64,000 bases of DNA from Bradyrhizobium ottawaense (GCF_900099825.1 NZ_LT629693.1:5529001-5593000), one strand, 5' to 3'. Positions 19,062 to 31,006 are shown, numbered from the stretch's first letter. The notes: generated from the sequence alone by a model not told the origin. Made by a program: numbers and translations.

Positions 19062-20042
19062 ATGGATGGTGCAGGACGCCTCGCTCGATCGCTGAGATCG
19101 CTGGGGCCCCAAGCTGACCTGAAAGCCGCCGCCATCGGAGCGGTGGTGTTGCTGCGCGAGCGGTTGGGCCTTCGTGCCCGGACCCGACCCACGATCGATC
19201 GCACGCCGCCAAACCGGCTCATCCTGTGGCTGGAGCGCACCCTTCCGAACCGCACCGGCGTCGCCCTGACCGTACTGATGCTGCTCGGCAGCGCCGGCCT
19301 CGGGATCGTCAAGGGCGGCCATCTCGACGCACTGACGGCCACGCTCAGCGATACCCGCAATGCGCTGGCCAATTGGGCCGGGTTCCGCATCACCGCGGTT
19401 GCCATCAACGGCCGCAAGCAATTGAGCCAGGACGAGGTGCTCGCGATCGGCGGCGTCAACGGCCGTTCCTCGCTGCTGTTCCTCGATGCCACCACCGTGC
19501 GCGACAAGCTCAAGGCCAATCCGTGGATCGCCGACGCTACCATCCTGAAGCTCTATCCCGGCCAGCTCCAGATCGACATCGTCGAGCGGTCGGCGTTCGC
19601 GCTGTGGCAGCAGGACGGCCGCCTGTCCGTGATCTCCGAGGACGGCGCGGTGCTGGAACCGTTCGTGGCGCGCCGCTTCGTCTCGCTGCCGCTGGTGGTG
19701 GGCAAGGGCGCCGACGGCAAGGCGCGTGATTTCCTCGCGCTGCTGGACCGTTACCCGCAGGTCCGTTCGGTGACCAAGGCCGCGATCTTCGTCGGCGAAC
19801 GGCGCTGGAATTTGCGGCTGAAAGACGGGCTCGACATTCGCCTGCCGGAAAACGACGTCGGCAACGCGCTGGCCGTCCTGAGCAAGCTCGACAAGGACGA
19901 CAAACTGTTCTCGCGCGACATCACAGCCGTCGACATGCGCCTGCCTGATAGATTGACGGTGCAGCTGTCGGAAGACGCTGCCAAGGCCCGCGACGAACTG
20001 TTCAAGGACAAGAAGACCAAGAAAAAGGCCGGTGACGCATGA
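19062..20042 (+). CDS. ftsQ: Cell division protein FtsQ
   Basis: Bitopic membrane protein of the divisome linking FtsB/FtsL and FtsA/FtsK. 326 aa: a basic cytoplasmic N-terminus with a proline-arginine stretch and one membrane helix (GVALTVLMLLGSAGLGIV, near residues 68-86). A POTRA domain beginning FRITAVAINGRKQLSQDEVLAIGG and an FtsQ domain with ANPWIADATILKLYPGQLQIDIVER follow. The basic tail ends KDKKTKKKAGDA. The stop overlaps the ftsA start (ATGA). Confidence 0.94.
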   Translation: MDGAGRLARSLRSLGPQADLKAAAIGAVVLLRERLGLRARTRPTIDRTPPNRLILWLERTLPNRTGVALTVLMLLGSAGLGIVKGGHLDALTATLSDTRNALANWAGFRITAVAINGRKQLSQDEVLAIGGVNGRSSLLFLDATTVRDKLKANPWIADATILKLYPGQLQIDIVERSAFALWQQDGRLSVISEDGAVLEPFVARRFVSLPLVVGKGADGKARDFLALLDRYPQVRSVTKAAIFVGERRWNLRLKDGLDIRLPENDVGNALAVLSKLDKDDKLFSRDITAVDMRLPDRLTVQLSEDAAKARDELFKDKKTKKKAGDA

Positions 20043-21358
20043 CCGGCCTCGATCGCAACCAGACCCCGAAGACGCGGCCGATGGACCAGAAGCGCACCGC
20101 GCTGGTGGCCTCGCTCGATATCGGCACCAGCAAGATCGCCTGCATGATCGCGCGGCTGAAGCCGTGCCCGCCCAATGACGCCCTGCGCGGCCGCAGCCAC
20201 GCGGTCGAACTGATCGGCTACAGCCAGATCCAGTCGCGCGGCGTCAAGTCGGGCTCGGTGGTCGATCTCGCCGAATGCGAGCAGGCGGTGCGCCAGGCGG
20301 TATCGATGGCCGAACGCATGGCCAAGGTTCGCGTCGAGTCGGTGTTGCTGTCGGTTTCCGGCGGCCGACTGCAGGGCCAGCTGGTCGAGGCCGCCGCCGA
20401 CATCAAGGGTGGCTCGGTCACCTCCGACGACGTCACCCGCGTCACCTCGACCGGGATGCGCCATGCCACCGGCGAGGGCCGCACCGTGCTGCACGCGCTG
20501 CCGGTCGGCTATACGCTCGACGGCGTCAAGGGCATCCGCGACCCCAAAGGCATGGTGGCGCGGCAGTTCGGCATCGACATGCAGGTGGTGACGGCGGACG
20601 CCACCGTCGCCCGCAACCTGATGCTGGTGGTCGAACGCTGCCACCTCAACGTCGAGGCCATGGCGGCGAGTCCTTATGTCGCGGGCCTTTCGGTCCTGAC
20701 CGACGACGAGGCCGATTTGGGCGCCGCCGTGGTTGAAATGGGCGCCGGATCGACCACGATCGCGACCTTTTCGGGGGGCCGCTTCGTCCACGCCTCGGGT
20801 TTTGCGGTCGGCGGGCAGCACATCACGATGGATCTTGCACGCGGCGTGGGCGCATGCATTGCGGATGCCGAGCGAATCAAGACGTTATACGGCACAGTGC
20901 TGACCGGCGGGTCGGACGCGCGCGAGTTGATGTCCGTACCGACGTCAGGCGACGAACGTGACGCGCCGCAGATTGTTTCGCGCGCCACGATCGCAAACAT
21001 CGTCCGGCATCGCGCCGAGGAGATTTTTGAAATGGTTCGGGACCGGCTCGCGGATTCTCCCTTTGCGGCAGAGCCGAGGGCGCGGGTTGTCTTGAGCGGC
21101 GGCGCGTCCCAGCTCACCGGCACCGTCGAGCTCGCCACCCGTATTCTCAACCGGCCGGTCCGGATCGGCCGTCCGCTCGGCTTCGGCCGGCTGCCCAACG
21201 AGGCCAAGAGCGCCTCGTTCGCGGTGCCTGCGGGCCTGCTGGTTTATCCGCAATACGCTCATCTTGAGCATGTCGAACCGCGGCATACGCGGCAGGTCAG
21301 GACAGGGACTGACGGCTATTTCGGAAAGGTCGGACGATGGCTTCGCGAGGGCTTCTGA
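20039..21358 (+). CDS. ftsA: Cell division protein FtsA
   Basis: Actin-like ATPase that tethers FtsZ to the membrane. 439 aa. The N-terminal phosphate loop ASLDIGTSKIACMIARL, the second phosphate segment AAVVEMGAGSTTIATF and the adenosine motif VLSGGASQLTGTVELA are all present. The C-terminus, KVGRWLREGF, looks like the amphipathic membrane-targeting helix. Overlaps ftsQ by four bases and is followed after 90 bp by ftsZ. Confidence 0.96.
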   Translation: MTGLDRNQTPKTRPMDQKRTALVASLDIGTSKIACMIARLKPCPPNDALRGRSHAVELIGYSQIQSRGVKSGSVVDLAECEQAVRQAVSMAERMAKVRVESVLLSVSGGRLQGQLVEAAADIKGGSVTSDDVTRVTSTGMRHATGEGRTVLHALPVGYTLDGVKGIRDPKGMVARQFGIDMQVVTADATVARNLMLVVERCHLNVEAMAASPYVAGLSVLTDDEADLGAAVVEMGAGSTTIATFSGGRFVHASGFAVGGQHITMDLARGVGACIADAERIKTLYGTVLTGGSDARELMSVPTSGDERDAPQIVSRATIANIVRHRAEEIFEMVRDRLADSPFAAEPRARVVLSGGASQLTGTVELATRILNRPVRIGRPLGFGRLPNEAKSASFAVPAGLLVYPQYAHLEHVEPRHTRQVRTGTDGYFGKVGRWLREGF

Positions 21359-21448
21359 TGACCGATCCTGTGACCAAACGACTTTCACCAACTCCCGCGG
21401 CCGCCGGCCGGGGCGAACCAACGCGCGCGTCGTAATCGAGAGGCAACC

Positions 21449-23233
21449 ATGGCACTCAATCTGACCCCCCCTGACATCAGCGAGCTGAAACCGCGGATCA
21501 CCGTCTTCGGCGTCGGTGGCGCAGGCGGCAATGCCGTCAACAACATGATCACTGCCGGGTTGCAGGGCGTCGATTTCGTCGTCGCCAATACCGACGCGCA
21601 GGCGCTGACCATGTCGAAGGCCCAGCGCATCGTGCAGATGGGCACGCAGGTCACGCAAGGCCTCGGCGCCGGATCGCAGCCCGATGTCGGTGCGGCCGCG
21701 GCCCAGGAGGTCATCGATGAACTCCGCGACCATCTCACCGGCGCCAACATGGTGTTCGTCACCGCCGGCATGGGCGGCGGCACCGGCACCGGCGCGGCCC
21801 CCGTCATCGCCAAGACCGCGCGCGACATGGGCATCCTCACCGTCGGCGTGGTGACCAAACCGTTCCACTTCGAAGGCCAGCGCCGCATGCGCACCGCCGA
21901 GGCCGGCATTGCCGAACTGCACAAGGTGGTCGACACGCTCTTGATCATCCCGAACCAGAACCTGTTCCGGGTCGCCAACGAAAAGACCACTTTCGCCGAC
22001 GCCTTCGCGATGGCCGACCAGGTGCTCTATTCGGGCGTCGCCTGCATCACCGACCTGATGGTCAAGGAAGGCCTGATCAACCTCGACTTCGCCGACGTGA
22101 GGGCGGTGATGAGGGAGATGGGCAAGGCGATGATGGGCACCGGCGAAGCCACCGGCGAGAAGCGCGCGCTGACCGCGGCGGAAGCCGCGATCGCCAACCC
22201 GCTGATCGACGATAGCTCGATGAAGGGTGCGCGTGGCCTCTTGATCTCGATCACCGGCGGCAAGGACCTGACCCTGTTCGAAGTCGACGAAGCCGCGACG
22301 CGGATTCGCGAGGAAGTCGACCAGGACGCCAACATCATCGTCGGCGCCACCTTCGACGAATCGCTCGACGGCATCATCCGCGTCTCGGTCGTCGCCACCG
22401 GCATCGAACAGGCGCTGATCGCCCGCAACGCGACGCCGGCCGCGCCGGCCGTCGCCACCGCAGTGACCTCGGCCCCCGATAGCCGCCTGGCCGAACTGAC
22501 CGCGCGGCTGCGCGCCGACAATGCCCGGATGGCCGAACGTGCCCAGAAGCTCGAACCCGCGGCTCAGGTCGCAGCTCCCGCACCGGTCCAGCAGCGCCAG
22601 TCCAGCAATGTCGAGCGCGCCGCATTGGCCGCCATTGCCGCCGCCGTCGCAGCCCCCGAAGCGCCGCAGCAGGCGCCGCTGCAGTCCGCGTCCTATGGCG
22701 ACGTCACGGTTCGCCCGATCGCCCAGAAGCCGACCCTGTTCCCGGACCATCACGACGCGCCCCGCGCCGAGACCGAGGAGCCGGTGATGCCTGATACCTT
22801 CATCCCGCAGGCGGCCGAACGTGCGCCGGTCCGCACCCCCAGGATGCCGAAGTTCGAGGACCTTCCGATGCCGGCGCAGGCCGAAATCCGGCAGGCCCGC
22901 GGCGACGCCGAGGAAGACCATCCCCAGAAGACCCGGCTGTCGCTGCTGCAGCGGCTGGCCAATGTCGGCCTCGGCCGCCGTGACGAAGAGACCGAGCCGC
23001 CGATCGCGGCCCGCGCCTCCGGTCCTTCGATGTCGCCGTTGCCGCCGCTCCCCGAGCGCAAGCCGCAGCGCACCGTCTCCCAGCAGATGGGGAACGAGCC
23101 GGTATCCGAGTATGCGCGACGTCCCGCACCGCAAGGTTTGGACACCCACGGCCGCCCGGCACCTGTTGCACCGGCGCCACAGGGCGACGACCATCTTGAT
23201 ATCCCGGCCTTCCTGCGCCGGCAGGCCAACTGA
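21449..23233 (+). CDS. ftsZ: Cell division protein FtsZ
   Basis: Tubulin-like GTPase forming the Z ring. 594 aa, long for the family because of a variable linker of roughly 250 residues rich in Ala, Pro, Gln and charged residues. The GTP-binding [11 protein letters not shown] and tubulin signature [13 protein letters not shown] are intact, and the T7-loop region NLDFADVR is present. The C-terminal peptide [10 protein letters not shown] binds FtsA. RBS GAGAGG precedes the ATG. A strong terminator follows, so it ends the main dcw transcript. Confidence 0.97.
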   Translation: MALNLTPPDISELKPRITVFGVGGAGGNAVNNMITAGLQGVDFVVANTDAQALTMSKAQRIVQMGTQVTQGLGAGSQPDVGAAAAQEVIDELRDHLTGANMVFVTAGMGGGTGTGAAPVIAKTARDMGILTVGVVTKPFHFEGQRRMRTAEAGIAELHKVVDTLLIIPNQNLFRVANEKTTFADAFAMADQVLYSGVACITDLMVKEGLINLDFADVRAVMREMGKAMMGTGEATGEKRALTAAEAAIANPLIDDSSMKGARGLLISITGGKDLTLFEVDEAATRIREEVDQDANIIVGATFDESLDGIIRVSVVATGIEQALIARNATPAAPAVATAVTSAPDSRLAELTARLRADNARMAERAQKLEPAAQVAAPAPVQQRQSSNVERAALAAIAAAVAAPEAPQQAPLQSASYGDVTVRPIAQKPTLFPDHHDAPRAETEEPVMPDTFIPQAAERAPVRTPRMPKFEDLPMPAQAEIRQARGDAEEDHPQKTRLSLLQRLANVGLGRRDEETEPPIAARASGPSMSPLPPLPERKPQRTVSQQMGNEPVSEYARRPAPQGLDTHGRPAPVAPAPQGDDHLDIPAFLRRQAN

Positions 23234-23260
23234 AGATTGTTACAATTCTGACGACCCGAA

Positions 23261-23293
23261 AGGCCCCGGCTGATCCAGCCGGGGCCTTTTTCT
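23261..23293 (+). terminator. Rho-independent terminator after ftsZ
   Basis: Twelve-base perfect stem AGGCCCCGGCTG / CAGCCGGGGCCT with a 3-base loop, followed by TTTTTCTT, 28 bases after the ftsZ stop. The clearest intrinsic terminator in the window; it separates the dcw run from lpxC. Confidence 0.93.
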
Positions 23294-23583
23294 TGGGTGT
23301 CGCGACGAGGCGTGGCTGGGTAGCCAACCACCTGATTTTAAATCATTAATTATGTATTCCTGATCAGATGGGGCAGCCAGAATGGTGTCCAACCGGTTCG
23401 GAATTTGTCTAAGCCTTGGCGCGAATGCGGCAGAGATAGGGTAACAATCGGTAAAAAAGCGTGAGTTGGCGCGCTTTCAGGCTGTGACTATGGTCTGCCG
23501 TGACTTGGGGATGCCTAAACTTCGAATCAGCGTGCAAGCGTGGTTCCAGTCTTGGGTTAAGTCGGGTAGTGGGCAGTTATCGT
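23294..23583. other. Leader region of lpxC
   Basis: About 290 bp between the ftsZ terminator and lpxC. It includes an AT-rich segment at 23335-23360, where TTTAAATCATTAATTATG is found, and a run of six adenines near 23455. Likely contains the lpxC promoter and an untranslated leader. No structured RNA is recognised. Confidence 0.35.
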
Positions 23584-24543
23584 ATGAAATTCAGCCGTCA
23601 AACCACGCTTCGGTCGCAAGCCACCGTGACTGGCGTCGGCGTACATTCCGGTCTGGCTGTTAATCTCACCATTGGACCTGCACCCATCGATGCAGGTTTT
23701 ATTTTTGTCCGCACCGGTCTTGAAGATGCCGACCGCGAAGTTCCGGCGGTCGCGGGATCCGTGATCGCCACCGACCTCGCGACCGTTCTCGGCGATAGCG
23801 ACGGTCCGCTGGTTTCCACCGCCGAACATGTGCTCGCGGCCTTGCGCGGCATGGGCGTCGACAACGCCATCATCGAAGTCGATGGTCCCGAAGTTCCGAT
23901 CATGGACGGCAGTGCGGCCGCTTTCGTCGCCGCCATCGATCAAGCCGGCATCGTCACCCAGTCCGCAACCCGCCGTTTCATCCAGGTGCTGAAGCCGGTG
24001 CAGGTTGTGATCGGCGACAGTTTTGGCGAGTTGCGCCCCCATGCCAGCGGGTTCCGCGCCGAGGTCGAAATCAACTTCGCCAATCCCGCGATCGGCCACC
24101 AGAATTTTGCGTTCGATCTCTGTCCCGAAAGCTTCCGCCGCGATGTTTCGCGCGCCCGCACCTTCGGCTTCATGAACGAAGTGGCGCGGCTCTGGAACGC
24201 CGGTTTCGCGCGCGGCGCGTCCTTTGAGAATACGGTGGTGTTCGACGAAGCCCGGCTGCACAACGCCGAAGGCCTGCGCTACGCCGACGAATGCGTCCGT
24301 CACAAGGTGCTCGACGTGATCGGCGATCTCGCGCTGGCCGGTCTGCCGCTGCAAGGCGTCTATCGCTCGGTGCGTGGCGGCCACAAGCTCAATCACGCCG
24401 TGCTGACGGCCCTGCTGGCCGATCACAGTGCCTGGCGAGTGGTCGAAGCCGAACCGGCGCGCCGTTCCCGCAGTCATGCCGAGGCAGGTGCCGGCATGGT
24501 GGGCGGCATGATCGCCCCGGCCTACGGCCCGGACGTGTCCTGA
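23584..24543 (+). CDS. lpxC: UDP-3-O-acyl-N-acetylglucosamine deacetylase LpxC
   Basis: Zinc amidase of the committed step in lipid A synthesis. 319 aa from ATG 23584 (MKFSRQTTLRSQATVTGVGVHSG). Zinc ligands are visible in STAEHVLAAL (His) and in HKVLDVIGDLALAG (His and Asp). The catalytic GGHKLNHAVLTAL is present. GRPVEVPIMDGS-type substrate contacts appear as DGPEVPIMDGSAAAF. The stop codon (24541-24543) falls inside the first unit of a tandem hairpin array. Confidence 0.96.
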   Translation: MKFSRQTTLRSQATVTGVGVHSGLAVNLTIGPAPIDAGFIFVRTGLEDADREVPAVAGSVIATDLATVLGDSDGPLVSTAEHVLAALRGMGVDNAIIEVDGPEVPIMDGSAAAFVAAIDQAGIVTQSATRRFIQVLKPVQVVIGDSFGELRPHASGFRAEVEINFANPAIGHQNFAFDLCPESFRRDVSRARTFGFMNEVARLWNAGFARGASFENTVVFDEARLHNAEGLRYADECVRHKVLDVIGDLALAGLPLQGVYRSVRGGHKLNHAVLTALLADHSAWRVVEAEPARRSRSHAEAGAGMVGGMIAPAYGPDVS

Positions 24544-24696
24544 CTTTCGACTTCGAAATGTCCTGACTTGCGCCTTCGCAATGTCCTGACTTTCGACTTC
24601 GAAATGTCCCGACTTGCGCCTTCGCAATGTCCTGACTTTCGGCTTGGAAATGTCCTGACTTTCGATTCTCTGATTCCCTGACTTTCGGCTTCGTGA
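24536..24696. repeat. Seven tandem 23-bp hairpin units after lpxC
   Basis: Units begin TGTCCTGACTT. The second halves alternate between TTTCG-ACTT-CGAAA (units 1 and 3) and TTGCG-CCTT-CGCAA (units 2 and 4). Both stem strands change together, so pairing is preserved. Units 5-7 are increasingly diverged. 23 is not a multiple of three, so this is not a protein repeat. The array starts within the last codons of lpxC. Confidence 0.9.
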
Positions 24697-24755
24697 GGGG
24701 CGCCCGCGCGCCCGATCCGGTATGCTCCACCGGACGCATCGACAGGAGCCCCGCC

Positions 24756-24938
24756 ATGCTCGCCTCGATCATTTTCAATGTCGTCATTATCGCCGTCATG
24801 GTTTGGTGCGGGCGTTTCAGCGCCAAATACGCGGAGCGACGCGGGCGCGCCCGGCGCCCCTGGTTCCTGCTGGGCGCGCTGTTCTTTCCGATTCCATCGA
24901 TTGTGCTGGCGCTTTTGCCGCCCCGCGGCGCCCTGTGA
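24756..24938 (+). CDS. Small membrane protein
   Basis: 60 aa from ATG 24756 with AGGAG at good spacing. Two hydrophobic stretches, ASIIFNVVIIAVMVWCG and FLLGALFFPIPSIVLALL, flank a strongly basic loop (KYAERRGRARRP). No family recognised. It lies between the lpxC hairpin array and bamD on the same strand. Confidence 0.65.
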   Translation: MLASIIFNVVIIAVMVWCGRFSAKYAERRGRARRPWFLLGALFFPIPSIVLALLPPRGAL

Positions 24939-25224
24939 CGATCTGACGTGGCTGGCGCGTTTTCCGTAGTAACCACAATTGGTAACGATGCGGTCCTGCC
25001 GCCTTAATCCGGGCGAATTGGCCCCGTATTCGGTTGGTTAACGATTGTTTTTCGGCTACACAGGCCTTGCGGTTGCGCCATCTCGCGCCGCGAGGCCTTT
25101 GAAGAGTTGGGCTTGGGGAATAGGCGTCCATGACCGCGGTTCATGGACGGGCGGGCGGATAGCCGCCGCATCACCATCGACCGCAACAAATGCGACCGCA
25201 CCAGAGGCGTCAGGTCTTAACTTC

Positions 25225-26136
25225 ATGTCGGCACAGCGTATGACGCTCGAACCACGCAAATCATCCGGCTATTTTGGCTTCGACGGGTCCTTGGCCCGCT
25301 CGTTGCGGCTGGCGGCGGGATTGATCGCGCTGGCCATCCCCTTGAGCGGATGCGGCACCGGCGCGCTGTGGGACAAGTTCACCGCCAAGGACGACACCTT
25401 CGTCGAGGAACCCGCGGACAAGCTCTACAATGAGGGCTTGTTCCTGATGAACCAGCGCAAGGATAACAAGGCGGCGTCGAAGAAATTCGAGGAAGTCGAT
25501 CGTCAGCATCCTTATTCCGACTGGGCGCGCAAATCGCTGCTGATGTCGGCCTATGCGTTCTACAATTCCGGCGACTATGACAATTGCATCGGCGCCGCGA
25601 CCCGTTACGTCACGCTGCATCCCGGCAGCCCCGATTCGGCTTACGCGCAGTATCTGATCGCGGCGTCGCATTACGACCAGATTCCGGATGTTTCCCGCGA
25701 CCAGGGCCGCACCGAGAAGGCGATCGCGGCGCTGGAAGAGGTGATTCGCAAGTATCCGACCTCGGAATACGCCACCTCCGCCAAGGCCAAGCTGGAAGGC
25801 GCGCGCGACCAGCTCGCCGGCAAGGAAATGGACGTCGGCCGCTACTACCTCGAAAAGCACGACTATCCCGCTGCCATCAACCGTTTCAAGACCGTGGTCA
25901 CCCGCTATCAGACCACGCGGCATGTCGAGGAGGCGCTGGCCCGGCTCACCGAGGCCTATATGGCGATCGGCATCGTCGGCGAGGCGCAGACCGCCGCCGC
26001 GGTACTTGGGCACAATTTTCCTGACAGCCGCTGGTACAAGGACGCCTATAATCTTGTAAAGTCCGGTGGTCTCGAGCCGAGCGAGAATCAGGGTTCCTAC
26101 ATTTCCAGGGCCTTCAAGAAGATAGGTCTCGGCTAG
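25225..26136 (+). CDS. bamD: Outer membrane assembly lipoprotein BamD
   Basis: TPR lipoprotein of the BAM complex that folds outer-membrane beta-barrels. 303 aa from ATG 25225 (MSAQRMTLEPRKSSG). A second possible start is ATG 25240. The lipobox LSGCG is near residue 45 after a hydrophobic stretch. TPR-like repeats follow: PADKLYNEGLFLM, then HPYSDWARKSLLMSAYAFY, then HPGSPDSAYAQYLIA, all typical of BamD/ComL. It is followed after 13 bp by recN. Confidence 0.94.
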   Translation: MSAQRMTLEPRKSSGYFGFDGSLARSLRLAAGLIALAIPLSGCGTGALWDKFTAKDDTFVEEPADKLYNEGLFLMNQRKDNKAASKKFEEVDRQHPYSDWARKSLLMSAYAFYNSGDYDNCIGAATRYVTLHPGSPDSAYAQYLIAASHYDQIPDVSRDQGRTEKAIAALEEVIRKYPTSEYATSAKAKLEGARDQLAGKEMDVGRYYLEKHDYPAAINRFKTVVTRYQTTRHVEEALARLTEAYMAIGIVGEAQTAAAVLGHNFPDSRWYKDAYNLVKSGGLEPSENQGSYISRAFKKIGLG

Positions 26137-26149
26137 GAATTTACTTGGC

Positions 26150-27823
26150 ATGCTGGCCCGTCTGTCGATCCGTGACATCGTCCTGATCGAACGGCTCGAT
26201 ATAGAGTTTTCCCGTGGCCTCGCGGTGCTGACCGGCGAAACCGGCGCGGGCAAATCCATCCTGCTCGATGCGTTCGCGCTGGCGCTCGGCGGCCGCGGCG
26301 ATCAGGGTTTGGTTCGCCATGGCGCGGAGCAGGGCCAGGTCACCGCGACCTTCGATGTGCCCAAGGACCATCCGGCGGCAAAGATTCTTTCCGAGAACGG
26401 CCTCGACGATACCGGTGAAATGATTCTGCGCCGCGTCCAGCTTGCCGACGGCCGCACCCGCGCCTTCATCAACGACCAGTCGATCTCTGTGCAGACCCTG
26501 AAGGCGGTCGGCGCGGCGCTGGTCGAGATCCACGGCCAGCATGACGAGCGCGCGCTGGTCGATGCCTCGACGCACCGCCAGTTGCTCGACGCCTTCGCAG
26601 GCCTCGAGAAGGAGGTCAGCGCCCTGGAGACGCTCTGGGAGGCGCGGCGCTCCGCCAACACGGTGCTTGAGGCGCATCGCGCCAGCATGGAGCGCGCGGC
26701 GCGCGAGGCGGATTACCTGCGCCACGCCTCGGACGAGTTGAAGGCGCTGCGGCCAAAGGACGGCGAGGAGAGCGCGCTGGCCGAACGCCGCACCACGATG
26801 ATGCAGGGCGAGAAGATCGCCAGCGATTTGCGCGAGGCGCAAGAGGCGGTCGGCGGCAATCATTCGCCGGTGCCGGCGCTGGCCGCCGCGGTTCGCCGGC
26901 TCGAACGCCGCGCCGGCAATCTGCCGCATCTGGTCGAACCGGCGGTGAAGGCGATCGATATCGCCATCAATGCGCTGGAAGAGGCCGAACAGCACCTCAA
27001 CGCCGCTTTGGCCGCCGCCGATTTCGATCCGGCGGAACTGGAACGCATCGAGGAGCGGCTGTTCGCGCTGCGCGCGGCCTCGCGCAAATATTCGACGCCG
27101 GTCGATGGCCTCGCAGCGCTGGCTGCGAAATACGCTGCCGACGTGGCGCTGATCGATGCCGGCGCCGGCCAGTTGAAGAAACTGGAAGCGGCGGCGGCCG
27201 AGGCCGACAAGCTCTACGGTGCCGCGGCTGCCAAGCTCTCCGCGGCGCGGACCAAATCCGCCGAAAAACTCAACAAGGCCGTCAACGCCGAGCTGGCGCC
27301 GCTGAAACTCGAACGCGCCAAATTCATGACGCAGGTCGAGAGCGACGCCAACGCGCCGGGGCCGCAGGGCATCGATCGCGTCGAGTTCTGGGTGCAGACC
27401 AATCCCGGCACCAAGCCGGGCCCGATGATGAAAGTCGCGTCCGGTGGCGAACTGTCGCGATTCCTGCTGGCGCTCAAGGTGGTGCTGTCCGATCGGGGTT
27501 CGGCGCCCACGCTGGTGTTCGACGAAATCGATACCGGCGTCGGCGGCGCGGTGGCGGATGCCATCGGCGCCCGGCTGGCGCGGCTGGCCGGCAAGGTTCA
27601 GGTGATGGCGGTGACGCACGCGCCGCAGGTCGCGGCCCGCGCCAGCCAGCATCTACTGATTTCCAAGGACGCGCTCGACAAGGGAAAGCGCGTCGCCACC
27701 CGCGTCAATGCGCTCGCTGCCGACCTCCGCCGCGAGGAAATCGCCCGCATGCTGGCCGGCGCCGAGATCACCGCCGAGGCAAGGGCCGCGGCGGACCGGC
27801 TGCTGAAGGCCGCGACGGCGTAA
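26150..27823 (+). CDS. recN: DNA repair ATPase RecN
   Basis: SMC-like protein for double-strand-break repair. 557 aa. N-terminal GETGAGKSILLDAFALALGGRG is the Walker A motif, with INDQSISVQTLKAVG and IHGQHDERALVDAS before a long coiled-coil middle. The C-terminal signature SGGELSRFLLALK and Walker B TLVFDEIDTGVGG follow, then VTHAPQVAARASQHLLI. It lies 13 bp after bamD, the common alphaproteobacterial order bamD-recN-ligA. Confidence 0.96.
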   Translation: MLARLSIRDIVLIERLDIEFSRGLAVLTGETGAGKSILLDAFALALGGRGDQGLVRHGAEQGQVTATFDVPKDHPAAKILSENGLDDTGEMILRRVQLADGRTRAFINDQSISVQTLKAVGAALVEIHGQHDERALVDASTHRQLLDAFAGLEKEVSALETLWEARRSANTVLEAHRASMERAAREADYLRHASDELKALRPKDGEESALAERRTTMMQGEKIASDLREAQEAVGGNHSPVPALAAAVRRLERRAGNLPHLVEPAVKAIDIAINALEEAEQHLNAALAAADFDPAELERIEERLFALRAASRKYSTPVDGLAALAAKYAADVALIDAGAGQLKKLEAAAAEADKLYGAAAAKLSAARTKSAEKLNKAVNAELAPLKLERAKFMTQVESDANAPGPQGIDRVEFWVQTNPGTKPGPMMKVASGGELSRFLLALKVVLSDRGSAPTLVFDEIDTGVGGAVADAIGARLARLAGKVQVMAVTHAPQVAARASQHLLISKDALDKGKRVATRVNALAADLRREEIARMLAGAEITAEARAAADRLLKAATA

Positions 27824-27833
27824 CTCTCTCAAC

Positions 27834-27911
27834 GTCATTCCGGGGCGATGCGCAGCATCGAACCCGGAATCTCGAGATCCCGGGTTCGTGCTTCGCACGC
27901 CCCGGAATGAC
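27834..27911. repeat. Palindromic repeat, family B
   Basis: GTCATTCCGG and CCGGAATGAC at the ends; the inner part includes GGAATCTCGAGATCCCGG. Lies between recN and the convergent GIY-YIG gene and may serve both as a 3'-end structure. Confidence 0.85.
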
Positions 27912-27931
27912 AGCCTTAGTTATGGACGGAC

Positions 27932-28219
27932 TCATTGGCAGATCGACTCGTACAAATCATCCCACGCCGGATTCTGCGCCTCGATCAACTGGACCTTCCA
28001 CGCCCGCTTCCATTTCTTTAGTTCTTTTTCGCGGGAAATTGCGGAAACCGGATCGTCGTAGATTTCGAACCAAACCAGCCGTGTGATATTGTACCTGGAT
28101 GAGAAGCCGGGGACGGCCTTGGTGCGGTGCTCGTAAATCCGGCGCACAAGGTCGTTCGTTACGCCGATATAGGTCGCTCCGTCCTTTCGGCTCGCCAGGA
28201 TGTAGACATAGTAGGACAT
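27932..28219 (-). CDS. GIY-YIG nuclease superfamily protein
   Basis: 95 aa from ATG at 28219, giving MSYYVYILASRKDGATYIGVTNDLVRR. The GIY-YIG pattern appears as YVYILAS and TYIGVTNDLVRRIYEH. The catalytic Arg is within LVRRIYEHR, and EKELKKWKRAWKVQLIE is the usual UPF0213/YhbQ-like C-terminal part. Such proteins are widespread, small single-domain nucleases of uncertain role. Upstream codons fall in a family B repeat and were excluded. Confidence 0.88.
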   Translation of the reverse strand: MSYYVYILASRKDGATYIGVTNDLVRRIYEHRTKAVPGFSSRYNITRLVWFEIYDDPVSAISREKELKKWKRAWKVQLIEAQNPAWDDLYESICQ

Positions 28220-28221
28220 GA

Positions 28222-30495
<2,274 letters not shown>

Positions 30496-30506
30496 CCGTT
30501 TACTTT

Positions 30507-30625
30507 CGTCATTGCGAGCGAAGCGACTTGTTCGCCGAAGCTCAACGAGCGAAGGCGGAAGCAATCCATCGCACGGCGTAAAGAAAGAATGGATTGCTTC
30601 GTCGCTGCGCTTCTCGCAATGACGA
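30507..30625. repeat. Palindromic repeat, family C
   Basis: CGTCATTGCGAG at one end and CTCGCAATGACG at the other. GCAATCCAT and ATGGATTGC pair in the middle, with GAAGCGAC-type arms. It fills the space between the convergent ligA and the small membrane-protein gene. Confidence 0.8.
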
Positions 30626-30979
30626 CTAATTCAGCTTCCTCGGCCCGTCACTGACCAGTCTCAGGTCGATCCTGCCGATCAGCTCCGAACGATGAGCCTC
30701 GGCGGCGTTGATGGCGGCTGTGGTCTGTTGCAAGGTGCTAGTGTTCGATCCGAGCGACACGATACCGCCCAGCACCGCAGCGATCGATCCGAGGGCAGCG
30801 GTGGCGCCGGACCCGAACAGGCCGAGCATCATCACCAGCAGCAAGAGGGCGCCGGCAGCGATCGCTGTCTTCGACACCATGATGATCTTCCGGCAGCGTT
30901 CGGCGCGCTCGGCAAGCGCCTCGAGCCGTGCTTCAAGCTGTGAAATCTCGTCGGTCGGGTCGTCTTCTTCAGCCATCAT
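30626..30979 (-). CDS. Small coiled-coil membrane protein
   Basis: 117 aa. An acidic N-terminus and a short coiled coil (ISQLEARLEALAERAERCRK) lead to two hydrophobic segments, AIAAGALLLLVMMLGLFG and TAALGSIAAVLGGIVSLG. A polar tail, QTTAAINAAEAHRSELIGRIDL, follows. No family is recognised. It is convergent with ligA and divergent from the Gly-rich precursor gene. Confidence 0.6.
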   Translation of the reverse strand: MMAEEDDPTDEISQLEARLEALAERAERCRKIIMVSKTAIAAGALLLLVMMLGLFGSGATAALGSIAAVLGGIVSLGSNTSTLQQTTAAINAAEAHRSELIGRIDLRLVSDGPRKLN

Positions 30980-31006
30980 GTCCAGGATTGAGCCCCATTA
31001 CACGTC

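Noticed and set aside
20945..23194. Long minus-strand frame of 749 codons opposite ftsA/ftsZ, and comparable long antisense frames elsewhere
   Set aside because: Low-complexity Arg/Ala/Gly-rich shadows of GC-rich genes without domains or start signals.
24536..24696. Possible CRISPR array
   Set aside because: Units are contiguous with no spacers, and there are no cas genes.
24389..24976. Minus-strand frame across the hairpin array with repeated KSGHF/ESQD-like residues
   Set aside because: The DNA unit is 23 bp, so the peptide repeat changes frame each unit; the frame is also antisense to lpxC and the small membrane protein.
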